DNA of 64,000 bases from RPQJ01 sp963712815 (GCA_963712815.1 CAVQJL010000008.1:372001-436000); one strand, 5' to 3'. Positions 45,219 through 54,279 are shown, counted from the stretch's first letter. Numbers and translations are program-made. The notes: a model not told the origin generated them from the sequence alone.

Positions 45219-45329
45219 TCAGATGAAGCTCGGCGTGCTCTTTTTCGCCTTCTTGGCGGCTTTCTTCTCTTCCTTGGTCTTGGCCGGCTTCTTCTTGCCC
45301 TCTTTCTTACGGTCCATGCCTTTGCTCAT
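45219..45329 (-). CDS. Small lysine-rich protein (36 aa)
   Basis: MSKGMDRKKEGKKKPAKTKE followed by EKKAAKKAKKSTPSFI. It is convergent with the 42-residue basic protein, their stops eight bases apart. About half the residues are Lys; it resembles the small Lys-rich proteins annotated as hypothetical in many proteobacteria. Function unknown. Confidence 0.65.
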   Translation of the reverse strand: MSKGMDRKKEGKKKPAKTKEEKKAAKKAKKSTPSFI

Positions 45330-45368
45330 GGCGTGCGCTCCATTGCCTGGTCGGCGGTTACGAAGGAT

Positions 45369-47303
45369 TCACTCGTAGCGGTGTGACTGGAACAACTCGG
45401 TCGCCGTCTGGAAATAGGCGATCCCGAGTGCATCGAGGGTTGGATCGGGCCGGGCTCGCTCGAACGTCTCGTGACCGCGATCATACAGGTAGTCGCGCAC
45501 AGTACCGTCGAGACCGAGCACGGCGAGCCTGCCGTCCCGGTAGATCGCCACGTCGTGGTCGTGGCTGAAGAGCGCGATGCGCCCCGCATCCGGGGTGTGC
45601 AGCACGTCCTGGCCGAAAAACGGCGCCTCATAAGGCAGGCCCAGCAGTCCGAGCACCGTCGGCGCGACGTCGATCTGGCTCATCAGCGTATCCACCCGCC
45701 GCGGCGCGATGTGTTTCGGCGCGAATACCATGAGCGGAATCTCGTAGGTGCTCAGGGGGATCTCGGCCTTGCCGTACACGCGCGCGCCGTGGTCGGCGAC
45801 CACGACGAAGACGGTATCGTCGAACCAGGGCTGCTTCTCGGCCTCGCGGAGGAAGTAGCCGAGTGCGTAGTCGGCGTACCGGACGCCCGCGGCGCGGCCG
45901 CCGCCCTGCGCCGGGATGCCTGACGCCTCGAGGCCCGGCCGGAACGTGTAGGGCTTGTGGTTCGACGTCGTCATGACGATCGAGAAGAACGGCTCGTGCC
46001 GGGCATGCTGCTCGGAGAAGTGCCTGATGGCGCGGTCGAACAGGTCCTCGTCGCTCACTCCCCAGATGTTCTCGAAGCGGACGTGGTCGATGTCGGCCCG
46101 GTCGAGCACCCTGAAGCCGTTCCCCGCGTAGAACGCGTTCATGTTGTCGAAGTAGCCGTAGCCGCCATAGAGGAAGCTCGTCTGGTAACCGAGGTCGCGC
46201 ATCACGCGGCCCCAGGTCGCGATGCCGTCGTTGCCGGGACGGCGGAGGATGGACACCGTGGGGATCGGCGGAAACGAGGCCGTGAGCGCCTCGAGGCCGC
46301 GCACCGTGCGGGTACCGGACGCGTAGGTGCGGGAGAACCACAGTCCACGCTGCGCGAAGGCATCGAAGTTCGGCGTCAGGTCGCGATCCGAACCGTACAG
46401 CTTGCTGAACTTCGCGCCGAACGATTCGCTGGCGACGACGACGACGTTCAGCCGTCCGAGACCGTCCTTGCGGGCCGGAAAGCGCCGGTCGAGCCGGCCC
46501 TCCGCAAGTCGCGTGAAGTGTCCACCGCCCCGTTCGAGCGCGCGCGCGAGCAGGTCGAGGTTCGCGCGCGGATCGCCGGACGCATAGAACGCGTGGTAGT
46601 CGATCTGGTTGGTTGCGGCAGCGCGAAAGAAGCTGCTGTGGCCGTTCTGGAGGATCTCGTTCTCGACCCGGTTCGATGACCAGGACAGCGCGTCGGTCGG
46701 GTACCAGGCGATCGCGGCGAGCAGAGCGACGGCGAATGCCGCGAACGGAAGCGCGCGCGTGCGCAACGGGGCGACGGCGTGCATTCCGGCCGTCCACCAC
46801 CGCCGCAGTACCCACGTGAGCGCGGATGCCACCAGGGCGGTGCCGATGAGCGCATTTACCACCGGGTAGGCTTCCCAGATGTCGACGAACACCTCGGTCG
46901 GATAGGCGAGGTAGTCGACCGCGACCAGATTGAAGCGCGCGTCGAACTCCTCGAAGAAATAGATCTCGGCCACGGCGCTGTAGATCAGCACGCCGGTCGT
47001 GATTGCCGTGCTGGCGAGGAGCAGGCCGCGCTGGAATGAGCTGCGGTACCAGCCGTCCGGGACCAGCAGCAGGTAGATGACGAAAGGCGCGAGCAGGTAG
47101 AGGCTCTCGGTGGCGTCGTTCGCGAGGCCGGCCAGAAGCAACAGGGGCAGGTCCAGGGCCGGGACATCCGCTGCGCTCCCGAAGCGCACCCAGAGCACGA
47201 TGCGCACCAGCAATCCGAGCGCGAGGTAGAAGACGGCAAGTGCGATGGCCGGCGCGAAGCGTTGGCCAGCCGCCTGAATCGTCGATCGTGTTTCCGTTCG
47301 CAT
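45369..47303 (-). CDS. LTA-synthase-like membrane sulfatase-fold phosphotransferase
   Basis: 644 residues: five N-terminal membrane helices (about 18-200), then an outward-facing alkaline-phosphatase-fold domain. VVVASESFGAKFSKLYGSDR carries the first metal Glu, and GTRTVRGLEALTASFPP has the Thr nucleophile position of LtaS/OpgB-type phosphoglycerol transferases. VMTTSNHKPYTFRPG and VFVVVADHGARVYGKAEIPL complete the metal site. In Gram-negatives such enzymes modify periplasmic glucans or surface glycans with phosphoglycerol or phosphoethanolamine; the substrate here is unknown. AGGA precedes the ATG. Confidence 0.9.
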   Translation of the reverse strand: MRTETRSTIQAAGQRFAPAIALAVFYLALGLLVRIVLWVRFGSAADVPALDLPLLLLAGLANDATESLYLLAPFVIYLLLVPDGWYRSSFQRGLLLASTAITTGVLIYSAVAEIYFFEEFDARFNLVAVDYLAYPTEVFVDIWEAYPVVNALIGTALVASALTWVLRRWWTAGMHAVAPLRTRALPFAAFAVALLAAIAWYPTDALSWSSNRVENEILQNGHSSFFRAAATNQIDYHAFYASGDPRANLDLLARALERGGGHFTRLAEGRLDRRFPARKDGLGRLNVVVVASESFGAKFSKLYGSDRDLTPNFDAFAQRGLWFSRTYASGTRTVRGLEALTASFPPIPTVSILRRPGNDGIATWGRVMRDLGYQTSFLYGGYGYFDNMNAFYAGNGFRVLDRADIDHVRFENIWGVSDEDLFDRAIRHFSEQHARHEPFFSIVMTTSNHKPYTFRPGLEASGIPAQGGGRAAGVRYADYALGYFLREAEKQPWFDDTVFVVVADHGARVYGKAEIPLSTYEIPLMVFAPKHIAPRRVDTLMSQIDVAPTVLGLLGLPYEAPFFGQDVLHTPDAGRIALFSHDHDVAIYRDGRLAVLGLDGTVRDYLYDRGHETFERARPDPTLDALGIAYFQTATELFQSHRYE

Positions 47304-47376
47304 ATGCCCCGTTCCTGGTGGACCGGGGTGTTAGACGTGCCGGGCGCGCTAATTCAATCGCCCGCAGTCTGTGGCG

Positions 47377-48216
47377 TCAGCCGACGGCGCCCATCTCTTC
47401 GAGGGAGAGGTGCAGCGCACCCGCGGCAACGTTCTCCTCGAGATGCCCGACCCGCGACGTGCCCGGGATCGGCAGCATCGCAGGCGACCGCGTCAGCAGC
47501 CACGCAATTGCCGCCCGGGCGAACGAGACGCCGCGCTGCGCGGCCCAGGCCTCGAGCTTCCCGCGTGGGCCGGCGTCGGCATCGCGGGGACTCTGGGTGA
47601 GCGGCGACCACGGGATGAAGGCGAGCCCGTCTCGCTCGCACACGGCGAGCACCGGGTCGGACGCGCGGTCCGAAACGTTGTAGCGGTTCTGCACCGAGAC
47701 GACCCGCAGGACCCGGCGCGCCCGTGCCAGCTCGGCGGCGTCGAAGTTGGAAACGCCCACGTGGCGGATCTTGCCCTCCTGCTGGAGCCGGGCGATCTCG
47801 CCGAGCGAGTCCTCGATCGGGACACGCGGATCGATGGCATGCAGCTGGTAGAGATCGATGCGATCCAGCCGCAGGCGGCGCAGGCTCGCCTCGCAGGCGG
47901 CGCGCAGGTGCGCGGGCCTGCCGTCGCTGTCCCAGCGCTCCTGCGACGGCCGCACGATGCCGCCCTTGGTCGCGATCACGAGTCCGGGCGGGTAGGGATG
48001 CAAGGCATCGGCGATCAGCGACTCGTTGGTCTCGGGGCCATAGGCATCCGCGGTGTCGATGAAGTCCACGCCGAGATCGACCGCCCGGCGCAGCACACGT
48101 CGCGCCTCGTCCCGATCCGCCGGGTCGCCCCAGATTCCGGGACCGGCGAGCCTCATCGCCCCGTAGCCGAGGCGGTTCACCCGCAGGTCGCCGCCGATCA
48201 GGATCGCTTCCGGCAT
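47377..48216 (-). CDS. Aldo/keto reductase
   Basis: 279 residues, TIM-barrel NADPH-dependent oxidoreductase. LGYGAMRLAGPGIWGDPADR, the catalytic Asp-x3-Tyr in FIDTADAYGPETNESLIADA, the Lys in LVIATKGGIVRPSQE, and the His in IDLYQLHAIDPRVP. The C-terminal NADP loop is MLPIPGTSRVGHLEEN. ATG 48216 is preferred; an in-frame GTG at 48231 is an alternative. It is divergent from the glycine-zipper gene. Substrate unknown. Confidence 0.9.
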   Translation of the reverse strand: MPEAILIGGDLRVNRLGYGAMRLAGPGIWGDPADRDEARRVLRRAVDLGVDFIDTADAYGPETNESLIADALHPYPPGLVIATKGGIVRPSQERWDSDGRPAHLRAACEASLRRLRLDRIDLYQLHAIDPRVPIEDSLGEIARLQQEGKIRHVGVSNFDAAELARARRVLRVVSVQNRYNVSDRASDPVLAVCERDGLAFIPWSPLTQSPRDADAGPRGKLEAWAAQRGVSFARAAIAWLLTRSPAMLPIPGTSRVGHLEENVAAGALHLSLEEMGAVG

Positions 48217-48280
48217 GGCCGTCACCCCCACGTTCCCCAGGTCCCGAGGCTACGCCATTTGACGTAATGGTTGCCGACAC

Positions 48281-48296
48281 CGTGACCGGGGTCACG
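48281..48296. promoter_or_regulatory. Palindrome in divergent promoter
   Basis: CGTGACCGGGGTCACG is a perfect inverted repeat (seven bases each side of GG) between the aldo/keto reductase and the glycine-zipper gene, 17 bases after a TTGACG. Possible operator; no regulator gene is adjacent. Confidence 0.35.
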
Positions 48297-48393
48297 CATT
48301 CGCTCGCGGGCCACACACGGGCCCGCGACGCGGATTAGCTTCAAGGCCACCCGGGGCCGGCCGACGAGGCCCCGCGACGCCGAGGAGGACCAC

Positions 48394-49038
48394 ATGAACC
48401 TGACGACCTACGTTCAGTCCGTGCCCTCGATCGGGGACTTCAGGCCCCGCACGCGCCGCGTGCTCGCCCGCCTGCTGCTCGTGCTGCTCATCACGCTGCC
48501 GTGCATTGCGCTCGCCGCACCGCCCTCCTGGGCTCCCGCGCACGGCTGGCGCAAGAAGAACGATCCCGCCTACGCCGGCTACAGCGGCCGGCAGTGGGAT
48601 CGCGACTACGGCGTGAGCCTGGGCCGCTGCGACCGGGCTGAGGTCGGCGCGGTGCTCGGCGGCGTCGCGGGCGGCGCGATCGGCGCAGCGGCGGCCGAGG
48701 GCGGCCAGCGCCCGATCGCGATCGTGGTCGGCACCGTCATCGGTGCCGCCATCGGCGCGGAGATCGGGCGGCGCATGGACCAGGCCGACCGCTCCTGCGT
48801 CGGTCACGCGCTCGAACTCGCCGGGCCGGGCCAGACCGTGGCCTGGAAGAACCACAACACGGGCATCGCCTACCAGCTCACGCCCGCCAAGGACGCGAGC
48901 GAAACGGCCGACGGCTGCCGCAAGTTCCGCCTCATTGCGACGGGCGGCTTCGGGCTGAGCGAGGGCCGGGCCGTCGCCTGCGCCGGCACGGACGGCAAAT
49001 GGACGCCCGGGCCCGAGGTGCGCCTCGGGCAGCGCTAG
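48394..49038 (+). CDS. Glycine-zipper envelope protein (2TM type)
   Basis: 214 residues. Hydrophobic export segment LARLLLVLLITLPCIALAAP, then a glycine zipper VGAVLGGVAGGAIGAAAAEG and VGTVIGAAIGAEIGRRMDQA near residues 90-128, and a beta-rich C-terminal domain with paired Cys (DGCRKFRLIATGG...AVACAGTDGKW). This is the layout of the 17-kDa surface antigen/RT0821-like family of envelope proteins. GAGGAGGA precedes the ATG. Its stop overlaps that of the convergent Rap1a-like gene by three bases. Confidence 0.85.
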   Translation: MNLTTYVQSVPSIGDFRPRTRRVLARLLLVLLITLPCIALAAPPSWAPAHGWRKKNDPAYAGYSGRQWDRDYGVSLGRCDRAEVGAVLGGVAGGAIGAAAAEGGQRPIAIVVGTVIGAAIGAEIGRRMDQADRSCVGHALELAGPGQTVAWKNHNTGIAYQLTPAKDASETADGCRKFRLIATGGFGLSEGRAVACAGTDGKWTPGPEVRLGQR

Positions 49039-49511
49039 TTGCAGGGATACGCCTGCTGCAGGCCCTCGAAGAACACCTCCCCGATCGGTCGCTGCAGGTC
49101 CTTGGGGTTGCGCTCGAGGTGGGCGAGCACGGTACGGACGTAGTCTGCCGCCGGTGTGGTCGGCAGGCTGCAGATGCCTAGCAGCCGGGCTGGATCCTGC
49201 GTCTGGAACAGCTTGAAGACCTCGTCCGCGTCGAGCTCGTAGCGGATCGCAAGCCGCGACCCGAAGCTGAGCGCGCCGATCTGGCTGCCGATGCGCAGGC
49301 CGTTGAGCAGTCCCTTGGTCACGCCGAGGCAGTAGGTGATGTCGAGGTCGTTGCCCTGCGCGTCGCGGTCGATCGCATCGAGGTAGGCCCTGCAGTACCC
49401 GCGCCATTCGCTGGCCGGCGGCGACATCTCCTGAGCGAGCACGCGACCGGGCGCGTTTACGATGAAGCCAGCCAGCAGGCTCGCGGCGAGTGCCGATGCA
49501 GTGCGATTCAT
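49035..49511 (-). CDS. Rap1a/Tai-type secreted protein
   Basis: 158 residues, signal peptide MNRTASALAASLLAGFIVNA. The mature part has the Rap1a/Tai pattern: WRGYCRAYLDAIDRD, then YCLGVTKGLLNGLRIGSQIG, ICSLPTTPAADYVRTVLAHL and a terminal Cys. Family members include immunity proteins against secreted peptidoglycan amidases, but most homologues are orphans. No toxin or secretion gene lies nearby, so immunity is not supported here. Confidence 0.72.
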   Translation of the reverse strand: MNRTASALAASLLAGFIVNAPGRVLAQEMSPPASEWRGYCRAYLDAIDRDAQGNDLDITYCLGVTKGLLNGLRIGSQIGALSFGSRLAIRYELDADEVFKLFQTQDPARLLGICSLPTTPAADYVRTVLAHLERNPKDLQRPIGEVFFEGLQQAYPCN

Positions 49512-49617
49512 GATCCAAACCTCGAATTGACGACCGCGCCCCGGGACGCGGGTGCATTGTGCGGGCTCGGCCGGACGTAATGTAGCGCGTGGCAAATCCT
49601 GCGCGGATCACCGGGCG

Positions 49618-50829
49618 TCAGCCCCTGACCTCCGGTACAGGCAGCTTCGCCAGCACCTCCTCGACGTAGGACGGCACGACCTCCGCCAGCGGCAGGTCGC
49701 GCCCGAGACGCTCGGACATGTACCAGCGGTGCTCGAGCAGCTGATGAAAGATCTCGGCCTGGTCGAGCTTGGCGGTCTGCCCGGGCGGGATCGCCGCGAG
49801 CGTCGGCCGGTACGACTCCTCCAGCCAGCGCTTCGCGGCCTCTTTCTCTGGAATCTGCCGCCCCTCGACCCCGCTCTGCCAGGCGCGGAAGTGGTCGAGG
49901 TCGTTGAGCAGCCGGCGCGCCTGGTTCTCCTGCACGTCGAGCCCGGTGAGCGCCTCGAGGCGGCGGCGGTGATGGCCAGGCTCGACGACCTGCACCCGCA
50001 GGCGGATCTTGTGCCCGCCCTCGATGGTCTCGATGTCGAGTTCCTCGACGTCGAAGCCGAGCTCGTTGACGCGCTTGATGCGCGAATCCACGCGGTATTG
50101 CTCCTGGGCGGCGAACACCTCCTCGCGCGTGAGCTCGGTCCAGAGCTGCTCGTAGCGGGACGTGAGCCCGGCGCCGAGCTCGATGGGATCGAGGCCGTCG
50201 GGCAGCCCGAAACCGGCCTTGAGATCCATGAACTCGCCCACCACGTTCTCCTCGGCAATCGCGAGGTCGTGGCGGCGCTGGCCGTTCGACAGCGTCACGT
50301 GCATCTCGCCGGTCTCGGCGTCCACGAGGTAGGCGGAGTAGCGGCCGGCATCGAGGCGGAAGAGCGCGTTCGACAGCGAGCAGTCGCCCCAGAAGAAGCC
50401 GGCGAGGTGCAGGTTCACGAGCAGGTCGGCCAGGGCGTCAAGGAGCTGGAAGGCTTGGGCTCCGCTGACGCCGCGGGAGATGACGTTGCGGAACGGCATC
50501 GAGTGCTGGAGGAAGCGAGTGACCAGCAGGCCACGGCGCTCGCCGCCGGGCACGACCGGCCGGTCCGTGACGAGACCGACGGGCTCGACCACCGGCAGGC
50601 TCAGCTCCTCGAGCGAGCGCAACAGCCCGTACTCCTTCTCGGCGACGCGCTCGAGCAGCTCCTTGATGGCGTAGATGGCGCCGTCGTGGGCGACGAAGCG
50701 CACGGGATTGCGGTGCAGGCCACGCTCGACGTCGGTGCAGCGCTCGTCCGGCCAGTCCTCGAGCGGCGTCGCCCAGGGCAGGTTGAGCCCGGCCGGGTAG
50801 TCCTCCGCGTTCGCCAACCTGAACCGCAC
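49618..50829 (-). CDS. DUF4032 kinase-fold protein in the maltodextrin cluster
   Basis: 403 residues from GTG 50829. The N-terminal half looks like a protein-kinase fold: FVAHDGAIYAIKELLERVAE (ATP-binding Lys), VNLHLAGFFWGDCSLSNALF (catalytic-loop Asp and Asn) and YSAYLVDAETGEMH (metal Asp). The second half is the DUF4032 region (LRVQVVEPGHHRRRLEALTG; ENQARRLLNDLDHFRAW). It lies 25 bases downstream of malQ in the same direction. Kinase-like small-molecule phosphorylation of a sugar is possible but unproven. Confidence 0.75.
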   Translation of the reverse strand: MRFRLANAEDYPAGLNLPWATPLEDWPDERCTDVERGLHRNPVRFVAHDGAIYAIKELLERVAEKEYGLLRSLEELSLPVVEPVGLVTDRPVVPGGERRGLLVTRFLQHSMPFRNVISRGVSGAQAFQLLDALADLLVNLHLAGFFWGDCSLSNALFRLDAGRYSAYLVDAETGEMHVTLSNGQRRHDLAIAEENVVGEFMDLKAGFGLPDGLDPIELGAGLTSRYEQLWTELTREEVFAAQEQYRVDSRIKRVNELGFDVEELDIETIEGGHKIRLRVQVVEPGHHRRRLEALTGLDVQENQARRLLNDLDHFRAWQSGVEGRQIPEKEAAKRWLEESYRPTLAAIPPGQTAKLDQAEIFHQLLEHRWYMSERLGRDLPLAEVVPSYVEEVLAKLPVPEVRG

Positions 50830-50854
50830 GGCTGCGCTCCGGCCGGCGAGGCGG

Positions 50855-53035
50855 CTACGAGGCCCGCGCCTGCCGTACGTCCGCGAACAGCCGCAAGGTG
50901 GACTCGCGGCCGAATGCATCCTCGATGTCCGCCGTGACCTTGCGTTGCCAGTTGGCGTGCTCGTGGCTGGTACCCGGCACGTTGACCGGGTCGGTCATGC
51001 CGATGAGGTCTTCGAACTGCAGCACGACGAGCCCCGCGGCGCTCTTCGCGAGGTAGAGCTGCACCGCGTGGGCCAGCGATTCACTGAAGGCGGACTCCTG
51101 CGCATCGCCGGCCGCAGCGCCGAGGCCGACCGCGTCGAGAGCGGCCCGCAGCTGCGCCCGGTCGCGCACCCGCTCGTCGTACACGTAGCGGCGGATCTCC
51201 TCGCCGGGGAAGAGCTGCAACCGGTCGCGCAGCTCGAGGTCCCGGCCCTCCCAGTAGCCGCGCAGCGTCGGCAGGTCGTGGGTCGTGACGGTGGCGATCG
51301 CGCGGCGCAGGTATTCCTCGGGACGGCGGAAGCGGCCGTCGCCGTGCTTCTCGAACAGCAGCACCTTGTACGAATACACGTCGAACTCGGCCATCGCGTG
51401 GCGCATCTCGTCGGGCACCGTGCCGAGGTCCTCGCCGACCACGAGGCAGCGGTGCAGCGCGCTCTCGAGCGCCAGCACTGCCATCAGGTCGTCGAGCGGG
51501 TAGTGCACGTAGCCGCCCTCGGTGGCGCCGAGGCCCACCGGCACCCACCACTGGCGGCACAGCGCCATCACGTGGTCGAGGCGCAGCGCGCCGAAGTGGC
51601 GCATGTTGGCGGCGATGAGGTCGCGGAACGGCCGGTAGCGCTCGACCACGAGCGCGTGCGGATCCTGCGGGGGGATGCCCCAGTCCTGTCCCTTGAGCGC
51701 CAGCGGGTCGGGCGGAGCGCCGACGCCTGCGCCCATGCGATAGACGTGCTGGTCGGACCAGGTCTCCGCGCCGCTCGGGTTCACGCCGACGGCGTAGTCG
51801 CCGTAGAGGCCGATGGGCATGCCGAGCTCGAGCGCGAGGCGCTGGGCGGCGGCGAGCTGCTCGTCGGCGATCCACTGCAGCCAGGCGAAGAACTCGACCT
51901 CGTCGCGGTGGGCCGCCTCGAACTCGCGGACGCCCTCGCCGGCCGGATCGCGCAGCTCCTCGGGCCACGCGGGCCAGCCCCAGTAGCGGTCCGGATCCTG
52001 CGGACGCTGGTGCGCGTCGATCGCATCGTGCAGCGCCTGCCGGCGCAGCGGCTCGCCGCGCTCGCGCTGATAGGCGCGGAAGGCCCGCGCACGGTCCGTG
52101 TCGGCCGCGAGCGCGGTGGCCCGGAAATGCTCGTAGAGCAGCCGCAGCACGGGCAGCTTGGCGCGGGCGACACCCTGGTAGTCCACGTAGTCGGTGGCGC
52201 GCAGGCGCGCGAGCTCCTGCTGGAACTCCGGCGTCTCGACCCGCGCGCGGGCAGCGGCGCAGCCGGCGTACTCCGCAACCTCGGGCACCGCGACGTAGAA
52301 CACGTTGAGGAAGTGCCGAGACGACGGGCTGTAGGGACTGTAGTGGCCCGGATTCGACGGGAACAGAGCGTGCAACGGGTTGAGCCCGACGAATGCGGCG
52401 CCCTCCTTCGCACAACGGCGCACCACGTTGCAGAGGTCGGCGAAATCACCCATGCCCCAGTTGTCGGGCGAGCGCAGCGTGTAGAGCTGCACGGCGACGC
52501 CCCAGTGACGGCGTCCGCCGGCGAGCGCGTCGGGCTCGTGGCAACGGCTCGGCGCCGACACCAGAGCGCATTCGCCCTCGCGTCCGGCGCCGCGCACTCG
52601 CAGCGCGTGGTGACCGGTCGGCAGTCCCTCGGGCAGGATCAGCAGGCGGCGCGTCAACCAGTGTCCGTCGAGCTCGCGACGCTCGACCTCACCGAGTTCG
52701 CCGCCGTGCACGCGACCGGTGATCTCGCTGCCGTCGGCCATGCTGAGCAGCCATTCGACCGGCTCCGCGAGCGCATCGGCCGGCAGGGCGACGATCACGG
52801 CAGTGCGTCCCGGCCGGATCACGCACACCGGCGGCATCAGCGAACGCCAGCGCTCCTCGTCGAGGTCCGCCAGCTCGCGCTCGATGGCCTCGGCATCGGT
52901 CACCTGGCAGCCCATCGCGGCGAGGATGGCCGTCTTGGTCGCGGCACTGAACGGCCGCCACTCGCCACGGTAGTCGTGATAGGCCTCCCCGATGCCACGG
53001 CGGCGGGCGAGCTGGTCGAGCAGTGAATCGAGCAT
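50855..53035 (-). CDS. malQ: 4-alpha-glucanotransferase (amylomaltase)
   Basis: 726-residue GH77 enzyme that disproportionates imported maltodextrins. N-terminal extension (MLDSLLDQLARRRGIGEAYH), as in enterobacterial MalQ. Substrate region YTLRSPDNWGMGDFADLCNV and NPLHALFPSNPGHYSPYSPS; nucleophile Asp in ALRLDHVMALCRQW; acid/base Glu in VVGEDLGTVPDEM; third Asp in VTTHDLPTLRGYW. Three bases after the SHOCT-tailed gene, 25 before the DUF4032 gene. Confidence 0.95.
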   Translation of the reverse strand: MLDSLLDQLARRRGIGEAYHDYRGEWRPFSAATKTAILAAMGCQVTDAEAIERELADLDEERWRSLMPPVCVIRPGRTAVIVALPADALAEPVEWLLSMADGSEITGRVHGGELGEVERRELDGHWLTRRLLILPEGLPTGHHALRVRGAGREGECALVSAPSRCHEPDALAGGRRHWGVAVQLYTLRSPDNWGMGDFADLCNVVRRCAKEGAAFVGLNPLHALFPSNPGHYSPYSPSSRHFLNVFYVAVPEVAEYAGCAAARARVETPEFQQELARLRATDYVDYQGVARAKLPVLRLLYEHFRATALAADTDRARAFRAYQRERGEPLRRQALHDAIDAHQRPQDPDRYWGWPAWPEELRDPAGEGVREFEAAHRDEVEFFAWLQWIADEQLAAAQRLALELGMPIGLYGDYAVGVNPSGAETWSDQHVYRMGAGVGAPPDPLALKGQDWGIPPQDPHALVVERYRPFRDLIAANMRHFGALRLDHVMALCRQWWVPVGLGATEGGYVHYPLDDLMAVLALESALHRCLVVGEDLGTVPDEMRHAMAEFDVYSYKVLLFEKHGDGRFRRPEEYLRRAIATVTTHDLPTLRGYWEGRDLELRDRLQLFPGEEIRRYVYDERVRDRAQLRAALDAVGLGAAAGDAQESAFSESLAHAVQLYLAKSAAGLVVLQFEDLIGMTDPVNVPGTSHEHANWQRKVTADIEDAFGRESTLRLFADVRQARAS

Positions 53036-53038
53036 GGC

Positions 53039-54208
53039 CTAGAGCTCGGCGAGGATCTTGCGGCGCAGGTCGTTGAACTCGTCCTGCGTGATCAGGCCGT
53101 CCTCGAGCAGCTGGTTGAGGGTGCGCAGGCGAGCAGGTACGGTGCGGCGTTCGGTTCCCGCGGCCGGGGCCGCGGGGGTGCCGCCGCCCGCCGCGCTGTC
53201 GATACGCGCGGCCTGCTCCATGGTGAGCGGCTTGCCGGTGGCTGCCACGGCCACGTTGCCGTCCGGGGCGAGCCCGGGGACCGCGGCGAGCCGCCCGGCC
53301 ACGACGTCGAAGTCGTCGAGCACGGTGGGCTGGACGTCCGGGTCAGGCGAGAGGATGTCGATCACCGGCGGCGTCGCCTCGTCCGCGTCGCTGCGAATGC
53401 CCCACTGCGACCAGCGCACGCCGCGCGCCACGCCCATGGTCATCATGGTCGGACGCCGCGAACCGAGGTTGCCGGGACGCCCGGTCTGCTCGATTTCGGT
53501 ACCGGTCACGACCACCGTATAGGCCCAGGACGGCTCGGGCACGCCGCCGAGGAACTCGGCGGGGACCAGGAACTCGACCTGGCGGCCGCTGATCCGCACT
53601 TTCGTCGGGAAGAAATACAGGTCGTTGACCCGCTTCTCGGAGCGCCCCTCCACGTCCTTGAGGTCTTCCTTGGAGGTCCGGCCCTTCTCCGCACGCAGCT
53701 CGGCCTCGAACTGCTCGTCGAAGTGCATCTGCATCATGGTTCGCGCGATGTCCGGCCGGGGCGTCAGCACGATGGCCTTCTCCCAGGCGAAGTTGCGATC
53801 CACCGCGACGTCGCGGCCCGGCACGGCCACGGTCTCGCCCGCGCCCGCGATGCGGTCGGTGTCGATGTAGATGTCCACGTTGAACGTGTAGAAGCCGTTG
53901 CGCGCCAGGCGCTCGATCGGCGTCTGGCCGAGCTCGGTGACGCGACCGACCGGGCTGCGAATCGCCTGCGCCATCTCCACGATGAACCACACGCCGTCGC
54001 TGCGCTGCTCAGCGGACAGGCGCACGAGGTCGAGGTCGCCCGGCTCCATGTCGTCGCGGTTGGGGTAGATGAGCGAGCCGTTGCCGACGTCGTCGCCCTT
54101 CAGATCGTCGAGTGAGAACAGTCGCTCGGCGACCGCGGTTCCGGCGGTCAGTCCGAGCAGGGCGGCAACCGGCAGGAGCCGGCGGGTGACCGGGCGAGGG
54201 ACGATCAT
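53039..54208 (-). CDS. Secreted glucodextranase-C-like protein with SHOCT tail
   Basis: 389 residues with signal peptide (RRLLPVAALLGLTAGTAVAE). The mature part, FSLDDLKGDDVGNGSLIYPN...GDLDLVRLSAEQ and FNVDIYIDTDRIAGAGETVA, follows the C-terminal binding-module pattern of glucodextranase, shared with the gene at 56452-57264. The last 30 residues, LRTLNQLLEDGLITQDEFND, are a SHOCT-type motif (short C-terminal oligomerisation domain). Likely an envelope alpha-glucan-binding or assembly protein (inference). A terminator lies just upstream at 54220-54256. Confidence 0.75.
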   Translation of the reverse strand: MIVPRPVTRRLLPVAALLGLTAGTAVAERLFSLDDLKGDDVGNGSLIYPNRDDMEPGDLDLVRLSAEQRSDGVWFIVEMAQAIRSPVGRVTELGQTPIERLARNGFYTFNVDIYIDTDRIAGAGETVAVPGRDVAVDRNFAWEKAIVLTPRPDIARTMMQMHFDEQFEAELRAEKGRTSKEDLKDVEGRSEKRVNDLYFFPTKVRISGRQVEFLVPAEFLGGVPEPSWAYTVVVTGTEIEQTGRPGNLGSRRPTMMTMGVARGVRWSQWGIRSDADEATPPVIDILSPDPDVQPTVLDDFDVVAGRLAAVPGLAPDGNVAVAATGKPLTMEQAARIDSAAGGGTPAAPAAGTERRTVPARLRTLNQLLEDGLITQDEFNDLRRKILAEL

Positions 54209-54219
54209 GCTCTGCACCT

Positions 54220-54256
54220 AAAAAGTGGGGCGGCGACGCTGAAGCGTTGCCGCCCC
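54220..54256 (-). terminator. Rho-independent terminator inside the maltodextrin cluster
   Basis: On the minus strand GGGGCGGCAACGC pairs with GCGTCGCCGCCCC (one mismatch) around a TTCA loop, then ACTTTTT. In window coordinates the arms are 54244-54256 and 54227-54239, with the T-tract at 54224-54220. It follows the outer-membrane barrel gene and would reduce transcription of the downstream SHOCT protein, malQ and DUF4032 genes. Confidence 0.88.
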
Positions 54257-54279
54257 GACAGATTAGCAACTCGACCCGG

